Below are positions 18,359 through 26,223 of a DNA stretch of 64,000 nt, one piece after another. The stretch is from assembly GCA_020160915.1 (NCBI GenBank), contig JAIUPK010000001.1, positions 217,645 through 281,644 of the forward strand. The letters run 5' to 3'. The stretch's first letter is position 1, and every line of letters starts with the position of its first letter. The position numbers and the translations under genes are program-made. Below the pieces are notes generated by a model that was not told the DNA's origin, did no database searches, and worked only from the letters and a program-made list of their open reading frames with translations. The stretch comes from Actinomycetota bacterium (GTDB lineage Bacteria > Actinomycetota > Actinomycetes > Actinomycetales > Microbacteriaceae).

Positions 18359-19639
18359 ATGTCGACAGTCGGTGAGCCGTTCCGCTGGCGCTCGATCGCC
18401 CTCCCCGCGCTACTGCCGACGATCCTGTTCTCGGTCGGCGAGGGCGCGATCATCCCGATCATCCCCACCGTCGCCGACGACCTCGGCGCCACCCTCGCGA
18501 TCGCGGGTCTTGTCGCCGCGGTGCTGACGATCGGTGAGCTGCTGGGCAACATCCCGAGCGGATGGCTCATCGCCCGCATCGGCGAGCGCCCGGCGATGAT
18601 CGGCGCGACCGGCATGTCGGTCATCGGCCTGGTGATCTGCCTCATCGCCCCCAATCCGCTCGCGCTCGGCTTCGGCATCTTCCTCGTGGGGCTGTCGGCG
18701 GCGGTCTTCGCACTCGCGAGGCATGCCTTCATGACGAGCTTCGTGCCCGTGGCCTATCGCGCCCGCGCGCTGTCGACGCTGGGTGGAACCTTCAGGCTGG
18801 GCTACTTCGTGGGGCCGTTCATCACGGCCGGCGTCATCCAGCTCACTGGCACGGCGGGCGCAGCATTCTGGATCCACCTCGTCGCCTGCGCCGGCGCTGC
18901 CCTGGTGCTGGTGACTCTGCCCGATCCGACGAAGACGTTCGGCAAGGTCGCCACGGTACGCCTCGAGGGGCGCCAGATGCGCGAGGGCGAGGCGCTGGTG
19001 GCACGGGAGTCGAGCGGGTTGTTCCGCACGCTGTGGGCGAGCCGGGGCATCCTGAGCCGGCTGGGAACGGGCGCAGCGCTCGTCGGGGCTCTGCGCGCGA
19101 GCCGGCAGGTGATCCTGCCGCTGTGGGCGGTGAGCATCGGTGTGAGTGCCACGAACACCGCCCTCATCATCGGCATCGCCGGCGCGGTCGACTTCGCGCT
19201 GTTCTACTTCGGCGGCTGGATCATGGACCGCTATGGGCGCCTCGCCTCGGCGCTGCCGTCGATGGTCGGACTGGGCGCCGGTCACCTGCTGCTCTCGTTC
19301 ACCCACGACCTGGCGAGCAACGTGGAGTGGTTCATCGCGGCGGCGATGGTGCTGTCGGTGGCCAATGGACTCGGCAGTGGCATCCTCATGACCCTGGGGT
19401 CGGATCTTGCCGACAAGCGCAACCCGGCGCCGTTCCTGGGTGCGTGGCGGTTCACCGCGGGGGTCGGCGGCGCGGCGGCCCCGTTGCTCATCGCGGGCAT
19501 CACCGCCATCGCCTCGCTCGCCCCCGCCGCGGCCGTCATGGGGGTGCTCGGGATGCTCGGCGCCGGCGTTCTCGCCCGGTACGTGCCGCGCTACATCCCC
19601 CGCCCGCCGCGAGCACCACGGCCGGGTGCGAACCGGTAG
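18359..19639 (+). CDS. MFS transporter
   Basis: 426 residues with about twelve hydrophobic helices. The loop between helices 2 and 3, [14 protein letters not shown], is the MFS motif A region, and the related loop [15 protein letters not shown] begins the second half. It is likely an exporter of small molecules; the substrate cannot be predicted. The open frame reaches back into prfB; ATG at 18359 is supported by a -10-like TAGCAT 7 bases upstream. Confidence 0.88.
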   Translation: MSTVGEPFRWRSIALPALLPTILFSVGEGAIIPIIPTVADDLGATLAIAGLVAAVLTIGELLGNIPSGWLIARIGERPAMIGATGMSVIGLVICLIAPNPLALGFGIFLVGLSAAVFALARHAFMTSFVPVAYRARALSTLGGTFRLGYFVGPFITAGVIQLTGTAGAAFWIHLVACAGAALVLVTLPDPTKTFGKVATVRLEGRQMREGEALVARESSGLFRTLWASRGILSRLGTGAALVGALRASRQVILPLWAVSIGVSATNTALIIGIAGAVDFALFYFGGWIMDRYGRLASALPSMVGLGAGHLLLSFTHDLASNVEWFIAAAMVLSVANGLGSGILMTLGSDLADKRNPAPFLGAWRFTAGVGGAAAPLLIAGITAIASLAPAAAVMGVLGMLGAGVLARYVPRYIPRPPRAPRPGANR

Positions 19640-19684
19640 TCTGAGCGCCGAAACCCCGGACCGTCGGGGAACGGAAAGGACACC

Positions 19685-19942
19685 ATGTTCGCGCTTCTGC
19701 CCCTCGACGCCAACGACAACGGCACCAACTTCGCCCTCATCGGCATCATCGTCTGGGTCATCATCATCATCGCGCAGGCGGTGCTGTTCATCGCCTCGCT
19801 GATATCGATCCTCGGCTCGAAGCGCTACACCGGCGGCGGCAAGTTCCTCTGGCTGGTCGTCGTATTCTTTGCGCCCTTCCTCGGTGCGATCGGATGGTTC
19901 ATCGCCGGACGCACAGCGCAGATCCGCACCTCTGCCCCGTAG
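19685..19942 (+). CDS. PLDc_N-domain small membrane protein
   Basis: 85 residues with two membrane helices and the characteristic second-helix motif FLWLVVVFFAPFLGAIGWFIAGR of the phospholipase D N-terminal-like (PLDc_N) domain. No catalytic domain is attached, so it is one of the common stand-alone two-helix proteins of unknown role. GGAAAGG precedes the ATG, and a TAGTCT at 19638-19643 could be its -10. Confidence 0.82.
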   Translation: MFALLPLDANDNGTNFALIGIIVWVIIIIAQAVLFIASLISILGSKRYTGGGKFLWLVVVFFAPFLGAIGWFIAGRTAQIRTSAP

Positions 19943-19955
19943 CCCGTTCCGGGTC

Positions 19956-19961
19956 TAGCAT
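19956..19961 (+). promoter_or_regulatory. -10 element of leaderless LysE-family gene
   Basis: TAGCAT lies 6 bases before the ATG at 19968. Confidence 0.5.
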
Positions 19962-19967
19962 TGCGGG

Positions 19968-20606
19968 ATGATCCCGCTCGCCAACCTCGTAGCCTTCGTG
20001 CTTGTGGCGATCCCGATCATCCTCGTGCCGGGCCCGAGCGTACTGTTCGTCATCGGGCGTTCGCTGTCGCTCGGTCGCATCGGCGGCCTGCTCTCCGTCG
20101 TGGGTAACGCGATAGGCGGGCTCGTCGTGGTGGTCGCCGTGGCCTTCGGCGTGGGCATCCTCATCGCGCAGTCGCTCGTCGTGTTCACGATCGTGAAGAT
20201 CGCGGGCGCCGGCTACCTGATCTACTTGGGCATCCAAGCGATCCGGCACCGTCGCCAGCACGCGGATGCCGCGAACGCGACGCCGCCCAGCCGCGGCAAG
20301 CTGCGCATCCTCACCCAGGGGTTCCTCGTCGGTGTCTCGAACCCCAAGACCATCGTGTTCTTCATCGCCGTGCTGCCGCAGTTCGTCGACTACGGGGCTG
20401 GCGGCATCCCGCTGCAGATGCTGCTGCTCGGCACCCTGTTCATAGTGATCGCGCTGCTGACCGACAGTGTCTGGGCGCTCGTCGCCGGGGTCGCGCGCGA
20501 CTGGTTCGCCCGCTCTCCGCGGCGCATCGAAGCCCTGGGCGCGACCGGCGGCGTGGTGATGATCGGGCTGGGCGTGGGGTCGCTGTTCGTGGGGAACCGG
20601 CACTAG
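19968..20606 (+). CDS. LysE-family translocator
   Basis: 212 residues with six predicted helices. The N-terminal IPIILVPGPSVLFVIGRSL is the GP-motif of the LysE/RhtB family of amino acid exporters, and VSNPKTIVFFIAVLPQFV is the second family signature. It exports amino acids or related metabolites; the specific substrate is not evident. Confidence 0.9.
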   Translation: MIPLANLVAFVLVAIPIILVPGPSVLFVIGRSLSLGRIGGLLSVVGNAIGGLVVVVAVAFGVGILIAQSLVVFTIVKIAGAGYLIYLGIQAIRHRRQHADAANATPPSRGKLRILTQGFLVGVSNPKTIVFFIAVLPQFVDYGAGGIPLQMLLLGTLFIVIALLTDSVWALVAGVARDWFARSPRRIEALGATGGVVMIGLGVGSLFVGNRH

Positions 20607-20627
20607 CTAGTCGGCGCGGCCGCGTCG

Positions 20628-20658
20628 CACTCAGTCGAACACTGAACGCGCCGTCGAC
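20628..20658. repeat. 31-bp direct repeat, left copy
   Basis: Starts CACTCAGTCGAACAC; differs from 22139-22169 at 4 of 31 positions. Read on the minus strand it encodes STARSVFD and a stop, the exact C-terminus of the TadG-like protein, with no gene body attached. Confidence 0.75.
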
Positions 20659-20684
20659 AGACATACACGTAGGCACTTCGCGCT

Positions 20685-21347
20685 CTAGATTTGTAGGGTC
20701 TCCGGATCCGTGCGCCTGCCTTGGGGCGTGCTGGCCATCGCCGAATTGTTCCCATAGAGGGCAAACATGTCGTCAGCGATCAAGCGAAGAGACAATCCTG
20801 TTTCCCCGGCCACAATAGCTTCTAGGGCTCCGGTAGCCGTGCGCGCTCGCCGCAGCGCGTCGTGAGCTTCATCGAAGCGATCATTCGACCAACGGAGGTC
20901 CCGCTCGTCTTCTGAGTTGATGCGCATCACCGTGCCCTTTTCCTCGAGAAGAACAAAAGCACCGTGCACAACTTTGTCACGAAGCGTGATCGCTTCTTGC
21001 GATCGCTTGAAGAGCCGGTGTGCGATTGCCCGAAGTTCGTGGTCAAATTCGACCCTCCTCATCATCCGTCTGTTGGCTGCGAGAAATGATGAGTGCGACT
21101 TGCTCGAGAGTGCGTCAACGGCTCGAGAATCGCGTCCGACAAGTTCGAAGAACAATTGTTCATTCGCGTACTGGAGCAATACTTCAGCACGCGCAACCCG
21201 CCCAGTGCGATAGGTCAGCTCGTCAAAGGCATTGAGGCCATCGGGGAGATACATGGCCTCATGATGAAGGACGGGAGAGTCCCAGCGGTAGTGGCACACC
21301 CACGACCTCCTGTGCGATCGGCACCTCGGCATTCGAAGGGGGACCAC
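20685..21347 (-). CDS. hypothetical helical protein with HEPN-like RX4H motif
   Basis: 220 residues, unrecognised. The composition is mainly helical and charged. The central segment ITLRDKVVHGAFVLLEEKG contains RDKVVH (Arg, four residues, His), the active-site pattern of HEPN-fold ribonucleases, followed by a strand as in many HEPN-like proteins. Codon use and GC content are lower than in neighbours. GTG at 21347 gives the longest form; ATG codons at 21332 or at MYLPDG could be the true start. It lies between imperfect direct repeats (20628 and 22139), suggesting acquisition. The nuclease function is only a possibility. Confidence 0.6.
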   Translation of the reverse strand: MVPLRMPRCRSHRRSWVCHYRWDSPVLHHEAMYLPDGLNAFDELTYRTGRVARAEVLLQYANEQLFFELVGRDSRAVDALSSKSHSSFLAANRRMMRRVEFDHELRAIAHRLFKRSQEAITLRDKVVHGAFVLLEEKGTVMRINSEDERDLRWSNDRFDEAHDALRRARTATGALEAIVAGETGLSLRLIADDMFALYGNNSAMASTPQGRRTDPETLQI

Positions 21348-21467
21348 TCGTCGAATTGACTAGCGAGTGCTTGTTCGAGTTTGGGCACGCCATGGGGGCG
21401 TCGGAGCTTTTCGAACTCGGGCCTCGCTGCGCTCTTGACGGAGAATCTGATAGGCGCCTAGAAGGCT

Positions 21468-22013
21468 CTAGGTGGCGCTCGTACGGCGCGACTTATTGCT
21501 GGCCGCAATTGCTTGATCTCCGACCAAGATTGCGTCTGCCGGAACTCGACCGCGTGTGATGCCTAGTGATTTTCGGGAGACGGACACAAATGCCGAACGG
21601 GATGTAACAAAGATTCGCTGTGCGATCTCCGGTGGCGTTTCGCCCTCGCCCTGCAATGCTGCGAAGTACAGGTCTCCGACAACAAGCAACGCATAAGCGG
21701 CCTTCTCAACGTCTTCCGGGCCAAGGAGAGCGATCGTGGAGACCGCGTTCATCTGGTCCCGATGGAACGCTGCCAAGTTGGCCTCGCCGGTGATGTGCCA
21801 GACCGATGGCTCTTTGCCCCCGGTCGGCGCCAGGCTTGGCATCAGATTCACAAGCCTTAGGAATTCCCCGTACGCCTCTACCCGCAGCTCTCTGAGCCAT
21901 CGTGAGTGTTCGCGGCGGGACTGGATCCAGGCCCCCAGCAGTGCTCCGACCACGCCGATCACGGCCGCGCCGAATGCGCCAACTACGAGCGACAAAAGGG
22001 GATCAACCGGCAT
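21468..22013 (-). CDS. membrane-anchored protein of unknown function
   Basis: 181 residues. One N-terminal helix (LLSLVVGAFGAAVIGVVGALLGAWI) is followed by the charged segment QSRREHSRWLRELRVEAYGEFLRLV, a pattern I associate with scattered actinobacterial single-pass proteins of unknown role. The rest is soluble and probably cytoplasmic. TAGCCT lies 6 bases before the ATG, suggesting a leaderless transcript. With the preceding gene it makes up the insertion between the two direct repeats. Confidence 0.7.
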   Translation of the reverse strand: MPVDPLLSLVVGAFGAAVIGVVGALLGAWIQSRREHSRWLRELRVEAYGEFLRLVNLMPSLAPTGGKEPSVWHITGEANLAAFHRDQMNAVSTIALLGPEDVEKAAYALLVVGDLYFAALQGEGETPPEIAQRIFVTSRSAFVSVSRKSLGITRGRVPADAILVGDQAIAASNKSRRTSAT

Positions 22014-22019
22014 GAAGAA

Positions 22020-22025
22020 AGGCTA
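22020..22025 (-). promoter_or_regulatory. -10 element of leaderless gene at 22013
   Basis: TAGCCT on the minus strand, 6 bases before the ATG. Confidence 0.45.
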
Positions 22026-22138
22026 GCGCTGAGCCGGAGTTAGCGATTGTCCAATAGCGACTTGGTAAGCGGCCCCATGACCCCGCATCTCCACTGCGTG
22101 ACGGGGAGCCCGTCTAGTTGGTCGAACACGGCCGGCTG

Positions 22139-22169
22139 CACTCAGTCGAACACCGAGCGCGCTGTGGAC
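22139..22169. repeat. 31-bp direct repeat, right copy, at 3' end of TadG-like gene
   Basis: Contains the stop codon and last eight codons of the gene at 22142-22579; imperfect copy at 20628-20658. Confidence 0.75.
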
Positions 22170-22579
22170 GTGACGTCGATGCGCAGGCCGTCGGGCACGA
22201 GCGGCGCGAGCACGGGCGGGTGCCAGACCGCGGACAGGGTGACTGTGGCACTCGTTCCATCGTCGGTGGTCGCGCGGTCCACCCGGAGGTCATCGAAGCC
22301 CGCTTCGGGGGTGCTTGCGAGGTAGGCGGTGACGGCGGCCGAGACATCCGCTGGCTGGAGTGTGGGCCGGGGACCGCTCGGGGTGACGGTCACGCTGCCG
22401 ATCGTGAATGCCTCAGCACCGACGAGCGCTGCGCCGTCGGCGAGCGTGAAGAGGCGCTTGCGTTCGATGTAGAGGGATGTCGCGGCCACGACCACCAGGA
22501 TCAGCGCGAGCGACAGGAACGCGAAGAACACGGTCAGCGGCATGATCGAGCCCCTGTCGGAAGCGAGGGTGCGGATCAT
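22142..22579 (-). CDS. TadG-like pilus assembly protein
   Basis: 145 residues from ATG 22579, which overlaps the stop of the upstream TadE-like gene by 4 bases. The N-terminus DRGSIMPLTVFFAFLSLALILVVVAATSLYIERKRLFTLADGAALVGAEA is the Tad pseudopilin pattern (hydrophobic helix followed by RKRL-DGAAL), as in TadG-related proteins of the Rv3654c type. It would be an exported or membrane-anchored minor component of the Flp pilus machine. The 3' end carries the direct repeat noted at 22139. Confidence 0.75.
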   Translation of the reverse strand: MIRTLASDRGSIMPLTVFFAFLSLALILVVVAATSLYIERKRLFTLADGAALVGAEAFTIGSVTVTPSGPRPTLQPADVSAAVTAYLASTPEAGFDDLRVDRATTDDGTSATVTLSAVWHPPVLAPLVPDGLRIDVTSTARSVFD

Positions 22580-23028
22580 CCGCCGCTCCAGAACCGGGAG
22601 ACCTGCTGGGTGGCCGTAGCACTCAGCGGCACGGCGAGCGGGAAGTCGCCGCTGAGTGCTGCGGGCACGAGCGGTAGCGGCACGGTGAGGTCGACCGTCA
22701 CGGTGACGAGGCCGCGGCGGGTTAGGCACGCGTCGGGGCGCGGGCTGCAGGTGATGCTGAGGTCTGCGTCGGGTGACTCGACCCCGTGGTCGGCGAGGGC
22801 GATCTCGAGGGCGCGGAGTGCCGCTGCTTGCGCGTCGGCTGGTGTGCCCGACTCTACGTACACGCGGGCGGCCTGGCGCGCGGCGCCCTCCGCGGCGAGC
22901 GCCCCACCCTGGATCGCGGCCATCGTGAGCACGAGGTAGACCATCGGCACGAGCAGCACCATGCCGAGCGTCACGAACTCCAGCGCCGCAGAGCCGGTCT
23001 CGTCAGTCCAGCTCTTCGACCGCGGCAT
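22576..23028 (-). CDS. TadE-like pseudopilin
   Basis: 150 residues. ETGSAALEFVTLGMVLLVPMVYLVLTM is the TadE prepilin-like N-terminus with the conserved Glu after a Gly/Ala-rich cleavage region. A Cys pair (ITCSPRPDACL) lies in the exported part. It overlaps the preceding pseudopilin gene by 26 bases and the next gene by 4, so the group is translated as a block. Confidence 0.8.
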   Translation of the reverse strand: MPRSKSWTDETGSAALEFVTLGMVLLVPMVYLVLTMAAIQGGALAAEGAARQAARVYVESGTPADAQAAALRALEIALADHGVESPDADLSITCSPRPDACLTRRGLVTVTVDLTVPLPLVPAALSGDFPLAVPLSATATQQVSRFWSGG

Positions 23029-23392
23029 GACCCGAGACCTCCATGCCGTCGGGCAGTCCGATGAGTCCGAGCAACGGCAGCGGCGCCCGCACGGTGACGG
23101 CGATCGCCGGATGCCCCAGATACTGCCCGGACGCCACCGTCACGTTCTGCGCGTAGCTCGGCCCGATCGTGGCGCTGATCAGCGCGACCGTACGGGACAC
23201 CCCGTCGGCGGGAGTGTTGTCGGCGAGCGCCGCGAAGCGTGCGCCCTCCGCGGCCGCGTCGAGCACGGTATTGCGCACGAGGAGAGCGAGTCCCAGCTGG
23301 AGGACGGAGAGCGTGAGGAGGGTGAGGAGAGCCGAGACCATGACGAACTCCGCGATGGCCGCGCCCGCGTCATCCCGAAGCAGGCGGCGCAT
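23003..23392 (-). CDS. TadE-family pseudopilin
   Basis: 129 residues. DDAGAAIAEFVMVSALLTLLTLSVLQLGLALLVRNTVLDAAAEGARFAA is a clear TadE signature (prepilin-type helix, then DAAAEGAR). It follows the pilin gene directly: the pilin stop codon begins at the base after this start codon. Confidence 0.85.
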   Translation of the reverse strand: MRRLLRDDAGAAIAEFVMVSALLTLLTLSVLQLGLALLVRNTVLDAAAEGARFAALADNTPADGVSRTVALISATIGPSYAQNVTVASGQYLGHPAIAVTVRAPLPLLGLIGLPDGMEVSGHAAVEELD

Positions 23393-23569
23393 CTAGAAGC
23401 CCGAGACCCGCTCGATGGCCTGCTCGAAGATCGAGCTGAGCGCCGGGCCGGCCAGCCCCCAGATGATGATGACGAGCCCGGCGGTCATGAGAGTGATGAG
23501 CACCCAGCCGGGGACGTCAGCCCGTTCCTCACGAACCAAGAATGCAAGTCGTTGAATAACCTTCTTCAT
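23393..23569 (-). CDS. small Flp-type pilin-like protein
   Basis: 58 residues from ATG 23569. A basic N-terminal segment (MKKVIQRLAFLVREERADVPGW) precedes a single long helix (VLITLMTAGLVIIIWGLAGPAL) and a short tail ending RVSGF. Position upstream of two TadE-like genes and the tail pattern fit a small Flp/pilin subunit, although the usual Flp motif (GATAIEYGL) is replaced by ADVPGWVLITLMTA. A longer frame goes upstream to 23620 without support. Confidence 0.65.
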   Translation of the reverse strand: MKKVIQRLAFLVREERADVPGWVLITLMTAGLVIIIWGLAGPALSSIFEQAIERVSGF

Positions 23570-23691
23570 GCGCTGAGGTTGGCACGAAGTCACCCGACGC
23601 CACTGAGGTATTCCACACACGCCGGTGGCCGAGCAATCGGTATGGTCGAGTCCTGGGCGAGCAGCGTCGGTACAGTGCGATTCCCATTCAG

Positions 23692-24114
23692 GTGAATCTG
23701 GAGGTCGCTCATGGGGACTCTCCGGTGTGGTTGTTCGGCCCGGTCAAGTACCCCGAAATGTTCCTGTCCTCCTCCCTCGAACACGAGATGCGCGAGTGGG
23801 AGGCCGACTTCTATCTGCTGTGGCGCGAGTCATCACCGGAAAAAACGATGGCCGTGACCCCCACTTGGCGAGAGTCGGAGCAGGCGATCGCCCAACGTCT
23901 TGCGAACGAGTTGGGCAGAGATTTCGTGGTCATCTGCCAAGACCGGCAAACCCGGAGTGAGCATCCTGCGACGAACCACCCTGCCGCACGGGCGATGCGT
24001 GCGCGGGCGACAGAGCTCGACTCGAACTTCGACGCCATCCGGGATCGCGTCGGGAAGAACTCAGGCTCGTCCTTCACCTGGACACCGGTTCGGCCAACCG
24101 ACCGGGAACCTTGA
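23692..24114 (+). CDS. hypothetical protein
   Basis: 140 residues from GTG 23692, unrecognised. Soluble, acidic then basic; begins VNLEVAHGDSPVWLFGPVKYPEMF and has HPAARAMRARATELDSNFDAIRDRVG near the C-terminus. No strong RBS; a TACAGT hexamer at 23671-23676 could act as -10. It lies in the segment that separates the two halves of the Tad locus. Whether it is expressed is uncertain, but protein-like composition and a length above chance in this frame favour it. Confidence 0.5.
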   Translation: MNLEVAHGDSPVWLFGPVKYPEMFLSSSLEHEMREWEADFYLLWRESSPEKTMAVTPTWRESEQAIAQRLANELGRDFVVICQDRQTRSEHPATNHPAARAMRARATELDSNFDAIRDRVGKNSGSSFTWTPVRPTDREP

Positions 24115-24549
24115 CATCTTGCGCGTCATACGCGTGATTGCATCTTCACCCAGCCGGGCACGTCACCGCGGTCGCGCCCGGCAAAGTGCGCTAGTGCGTT
24201 CCTGAGTTGTTTCATGGTTCGAATCGTGGCCGGTTGTGATGAGGCGCGCGAGATTCATCCACAGGAGATAACGGGGTGCCGACCGACTCCCGCAGCGAAG
24301 GGCACCCCTCGGCCCCAGCCCGGCTCGAACGGGCTGCCACCCTCGCCTGGCTGCGGGCCGGGCGCGCCCTTACCGGGTAGACGCGCCTTGGGTGGGGTCA
24401 AAGGAGATTGAGCGTAGATGAGATGCGGCGAGAGCGCAACACAATCGCGGCCGACGGTTCCGCACCGCTCGCAGGCAAGGTCCGCGTATGCGTCGCTGCT
24501 CCTCTACGCAGGCGACCGGCCGGGCCCCGCGCCGCGCTAGTGTCTGAGA
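24115..24549. other. intergenic region with inverted repeats, no convincing gene
   Basis: No open frame here has both an RBS and a protein-like composition. It contains two hairpin-forming sequences: GGGGTGCC near 24272 pairing with GGCACCCC about 23 bases later, and AGCCCG-GCTCGAA-CGGGCT around 24320. An unsupported 40-codon frame starts at ATG 24418. It may be the remnant of a mobile segment or a structured leader for the gene at 24550. Confidence 0.4.
24538..24543 (+). promoter_or_regulatory. -10 element of leaderless gene at 24550
   Basis: TAGTGT lies 6 bases before the ATG. Confidence 0.45.
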
Positions 24550-25188
24550 ATGTCCCGCAACGGTCCATCCGATCTATCGCGCGCTATCGCCACGGCGGCG
24601 ACGGCTGCTGCAGGCGTGCCGCTCGTCGACCCACTCCTCCAGTGGATGCTGACACCCCTGAGCCAAGAGATTGCCCGACGCCGTTCTGTCGCACTTCGAA
24701 CAGCCGAGGCGCTGGCTGGATGCTCTCGCGAGGAGCTGTCCGATCGTCTTAGCGCAAATCCCATGGGAGTAGACCGGCTAGTCCGAGTCATCTACGCGGC
24801 AGGCATGAATGGTTCAGACGGAGTGCTCCGCATGATGGGCCGGTGCCTCGTTCGCGGTCTCGACGCCGCTGAACAGGGCGACGCCGAGCGACTAGAACAG
24901 GAATCCGCCCTTCTCGACTCATTAGACGGCCTGACACCGCGCCACGTTCGGATGTTGTCGCACATCGAAACCCACCGAGGAATTGCGAACGGTGAGCTGT
25001 CTCGAGCCGTGTCGGCGTGGGATGCGTTCCCCGACCGCACCGCCTCCGAACTAGTGTCTCTGGGGCTCGTTGAGGACCCGAACGGCTATTGGGGCGACGG
25101 CGAAGATCGGTCGCGCTTTTACAATCTAAGCGACTTCGGTGCTCTCCTGCTCCGCGCGGCCCAAGAGGTCGCCTTTGAGGACATCTGA
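24550..25188 (+). CDS. hypothetical protein with winged-helix-like C-terminal half
   Basis: 212 residues, unrecognised. The N-terminal third is Ala-rich and contains DPLLQWMLTPLSQEIARRRSVALRTAE. The C-terminal part (LTPRHVRMLSHIETHRGIANGELSRAV, then ASELVSLGLVEDPNGYW, then YNLSDFGALLLRAAQE) has the helix-helix-wing rhythm of winged-helix DNA-binding proteins. The role is unknown. TAGTGT lies 6 bases before the ATG, so it is likely leaderless. GC content is lower than in the core genes, consistent with an acquired segment. Confidence 0.65.
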   Translation: MSRNGPSDLSRAIATAATAAAGVPLVDPLLQWMLTPLSQEIARRRSVALRTAEALAGCSREELSDRLSANPMGVDRLVRVIYAAGMNGSDGVLRMMGRCLVRGLDAAEQGDAERLEQESALLDSLDGLTPRHVRMLSHIETHRGIANGELSRAVSAWDAFPDRTASELVSLGLVEDPNGYWGDGEDRSRFYNLSDFGALLLRAAQEVAFEDI

Positions 25189-25311
25189 CAGGAGCCGGCG
25201 CCGGGCGCCCCTACGCCTACGACCCGGTCGATACCTACTCAGTGAACTCCCGAGGGATATCGAACCCAGCTAGAGCGTCCACTAGCGGCGGATCCGTCAA
25301 GAGCCTGTTTC

Positions 25312-25710
25312 TTAACTCCACTCCGTCACAGGTAGCCCGTCGCCGTCGTGCGCGGAGCCGACGAGGATAATGATCCAGTCGACGAGCGGCCAGATGCCGA
25401 GCGTCAGCCAGCCGACTAGCAGCTTGGCCACCCCGAGGCCGATGTTGCCGAGGTAGAAGCGGTCGACTCCGAATCCGCCGAGGAAGAACCCGAGAATGGA
25501 TGCCACGGTGCGGCTCTTCGGCGACACCCCGGCCGGCACGACCCGCACGTACTGCACCGGCACGGCGTAGGCCGGAGCGCCCTGCGACGGCACCGCGGGC
25601 TGCACCGGCGCCACGGGACGCGCCTGCGTGTACTGCGTGCCATCCCACCAGTGCTCGAGGCCGGGGCTGTCGGGGTGCGTGTACCAGCCGGGAGGAGCCG
25701 CGTTAGTCAT
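25312..25710 (-). CDS. DUF2510/TM2-domain membrane protein
   Basis: 132 residues. The N-terminus APPGWYTHPDSPGLEHWWDGTQY is the DUF2510 WW-like motif; a Pro/Ala/Val linker follows; the C-terminal half (VASILGFFLGGFGVDRFYLGNIGLGVAKLL) is the TM2 domain, two helices joined by a DRFYLG turn. Such proteins are common in actinobacteria and functionally unassigned. ATG 25710 is preferred over GTG 25716 because TAGAGT lies 7 bases upstream of it. Confidence 0.85.
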   Translation of the reverse strand: MTNAAPPGWYTHPDSPGLEHWWDGTQYTQARPVAPVQPAVPSQGAPAYAVPVQYVRVVPAGVSPKSRTVASILGFFLGGFGVDRFYLGNIGLGVAKLLVGWLTLGIWPLVDWIIILVGSAHDGDGLPVTEWS

Positions 25711-25717
25711 GGGCACG

Positions 25718-25723
25718 ACTCTA
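25718..25723 (-). promoter_or_regulatory. -10 element of leaderless TM2-domain gene
   Basis: TAGAGT on the minus strand, 7 bases before the ATG at 25710. Confidence 0.45.
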
Positions 25724-25732
25724 CTGGCGAGC

Positions 25733-26125
25733 TCAGCCCCGAATGCGCGCCGTGACCTCGATCTCGATCTTCATGGCCTCGCTCGAGAGTCCCGCTTGCA
25801 GCATCGTCGCCGCGGGCCGGATCTCGCCGAACACCTCGCGCAGCGCGGGCCAGCACGCCTCGAAGTCGTTCGCGTCGGGCAGCAGGTAGTGCACGCGCAC
25901 GACGTCCGCGAAGGATGCCCCCGCCTCCGTCAGCGCAGCACCGATGTTGCGCAGCGCCTGTGCCGTCTGCTCGGCCACATCGTCGGAGATGGACATGTCG
26001 GAGTAGTCGTAGCCCGTCGTGCCCGACACGAACACCCAGTCGCCGTCGACGACGGCACGCGAGTACCCGATCTGAGCCTCGAAGGTGGAGCCGGAGCTGA
26101 TGAGTCGGCGGGTGCTGCTGGACAT
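25733..26125 (-). CDS. RidA-family (YjgF) protein
   Basis: 130 residues from ATG 26125, with AGAGAGG upstream. The family fold is indicated by FVSGTTGYDYS, EQTAQALRNIGAALTEAGASFADVVRVHYLL and the terminal MKIEIEVTARIRG, where the Arg and Glu near the C-terminus are characteristic. RidA enzymes deaminate reactive enamines/imines; members of this divergent subgroup may have other roles. The open frame continues upstream without support. Confidence 0.85.
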   Translation of the reverse strand: MSSSTRRLISSGSTFEAQIGYSRAVVDGDWVFVSGTTGYDYSDMSISDDVAEQTAQALRNIGAALTEAGASFADVVRVHYLLPDANDFEACWPALREVFGEIRPAATMLQAGLSSEAMKIEIEVTARIRG

Positions 26126-26223
26126 GGTCTGACCTCTCTGATGGCGGGTCCGCCAGCCTAGCGGGTTGGCCGGTCTCCGTGGCTTTACGCTGGGGTGGTT
26201 GAGTGTCGACAGTAGGGGGTTTC

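Noticed and set aside
24418..24540. 40-codon open frame after AAAGGAG-like sequence
   Set aside because: The spacing to the ATG is too long and the peptide has no recognisable features; kept only as a note.
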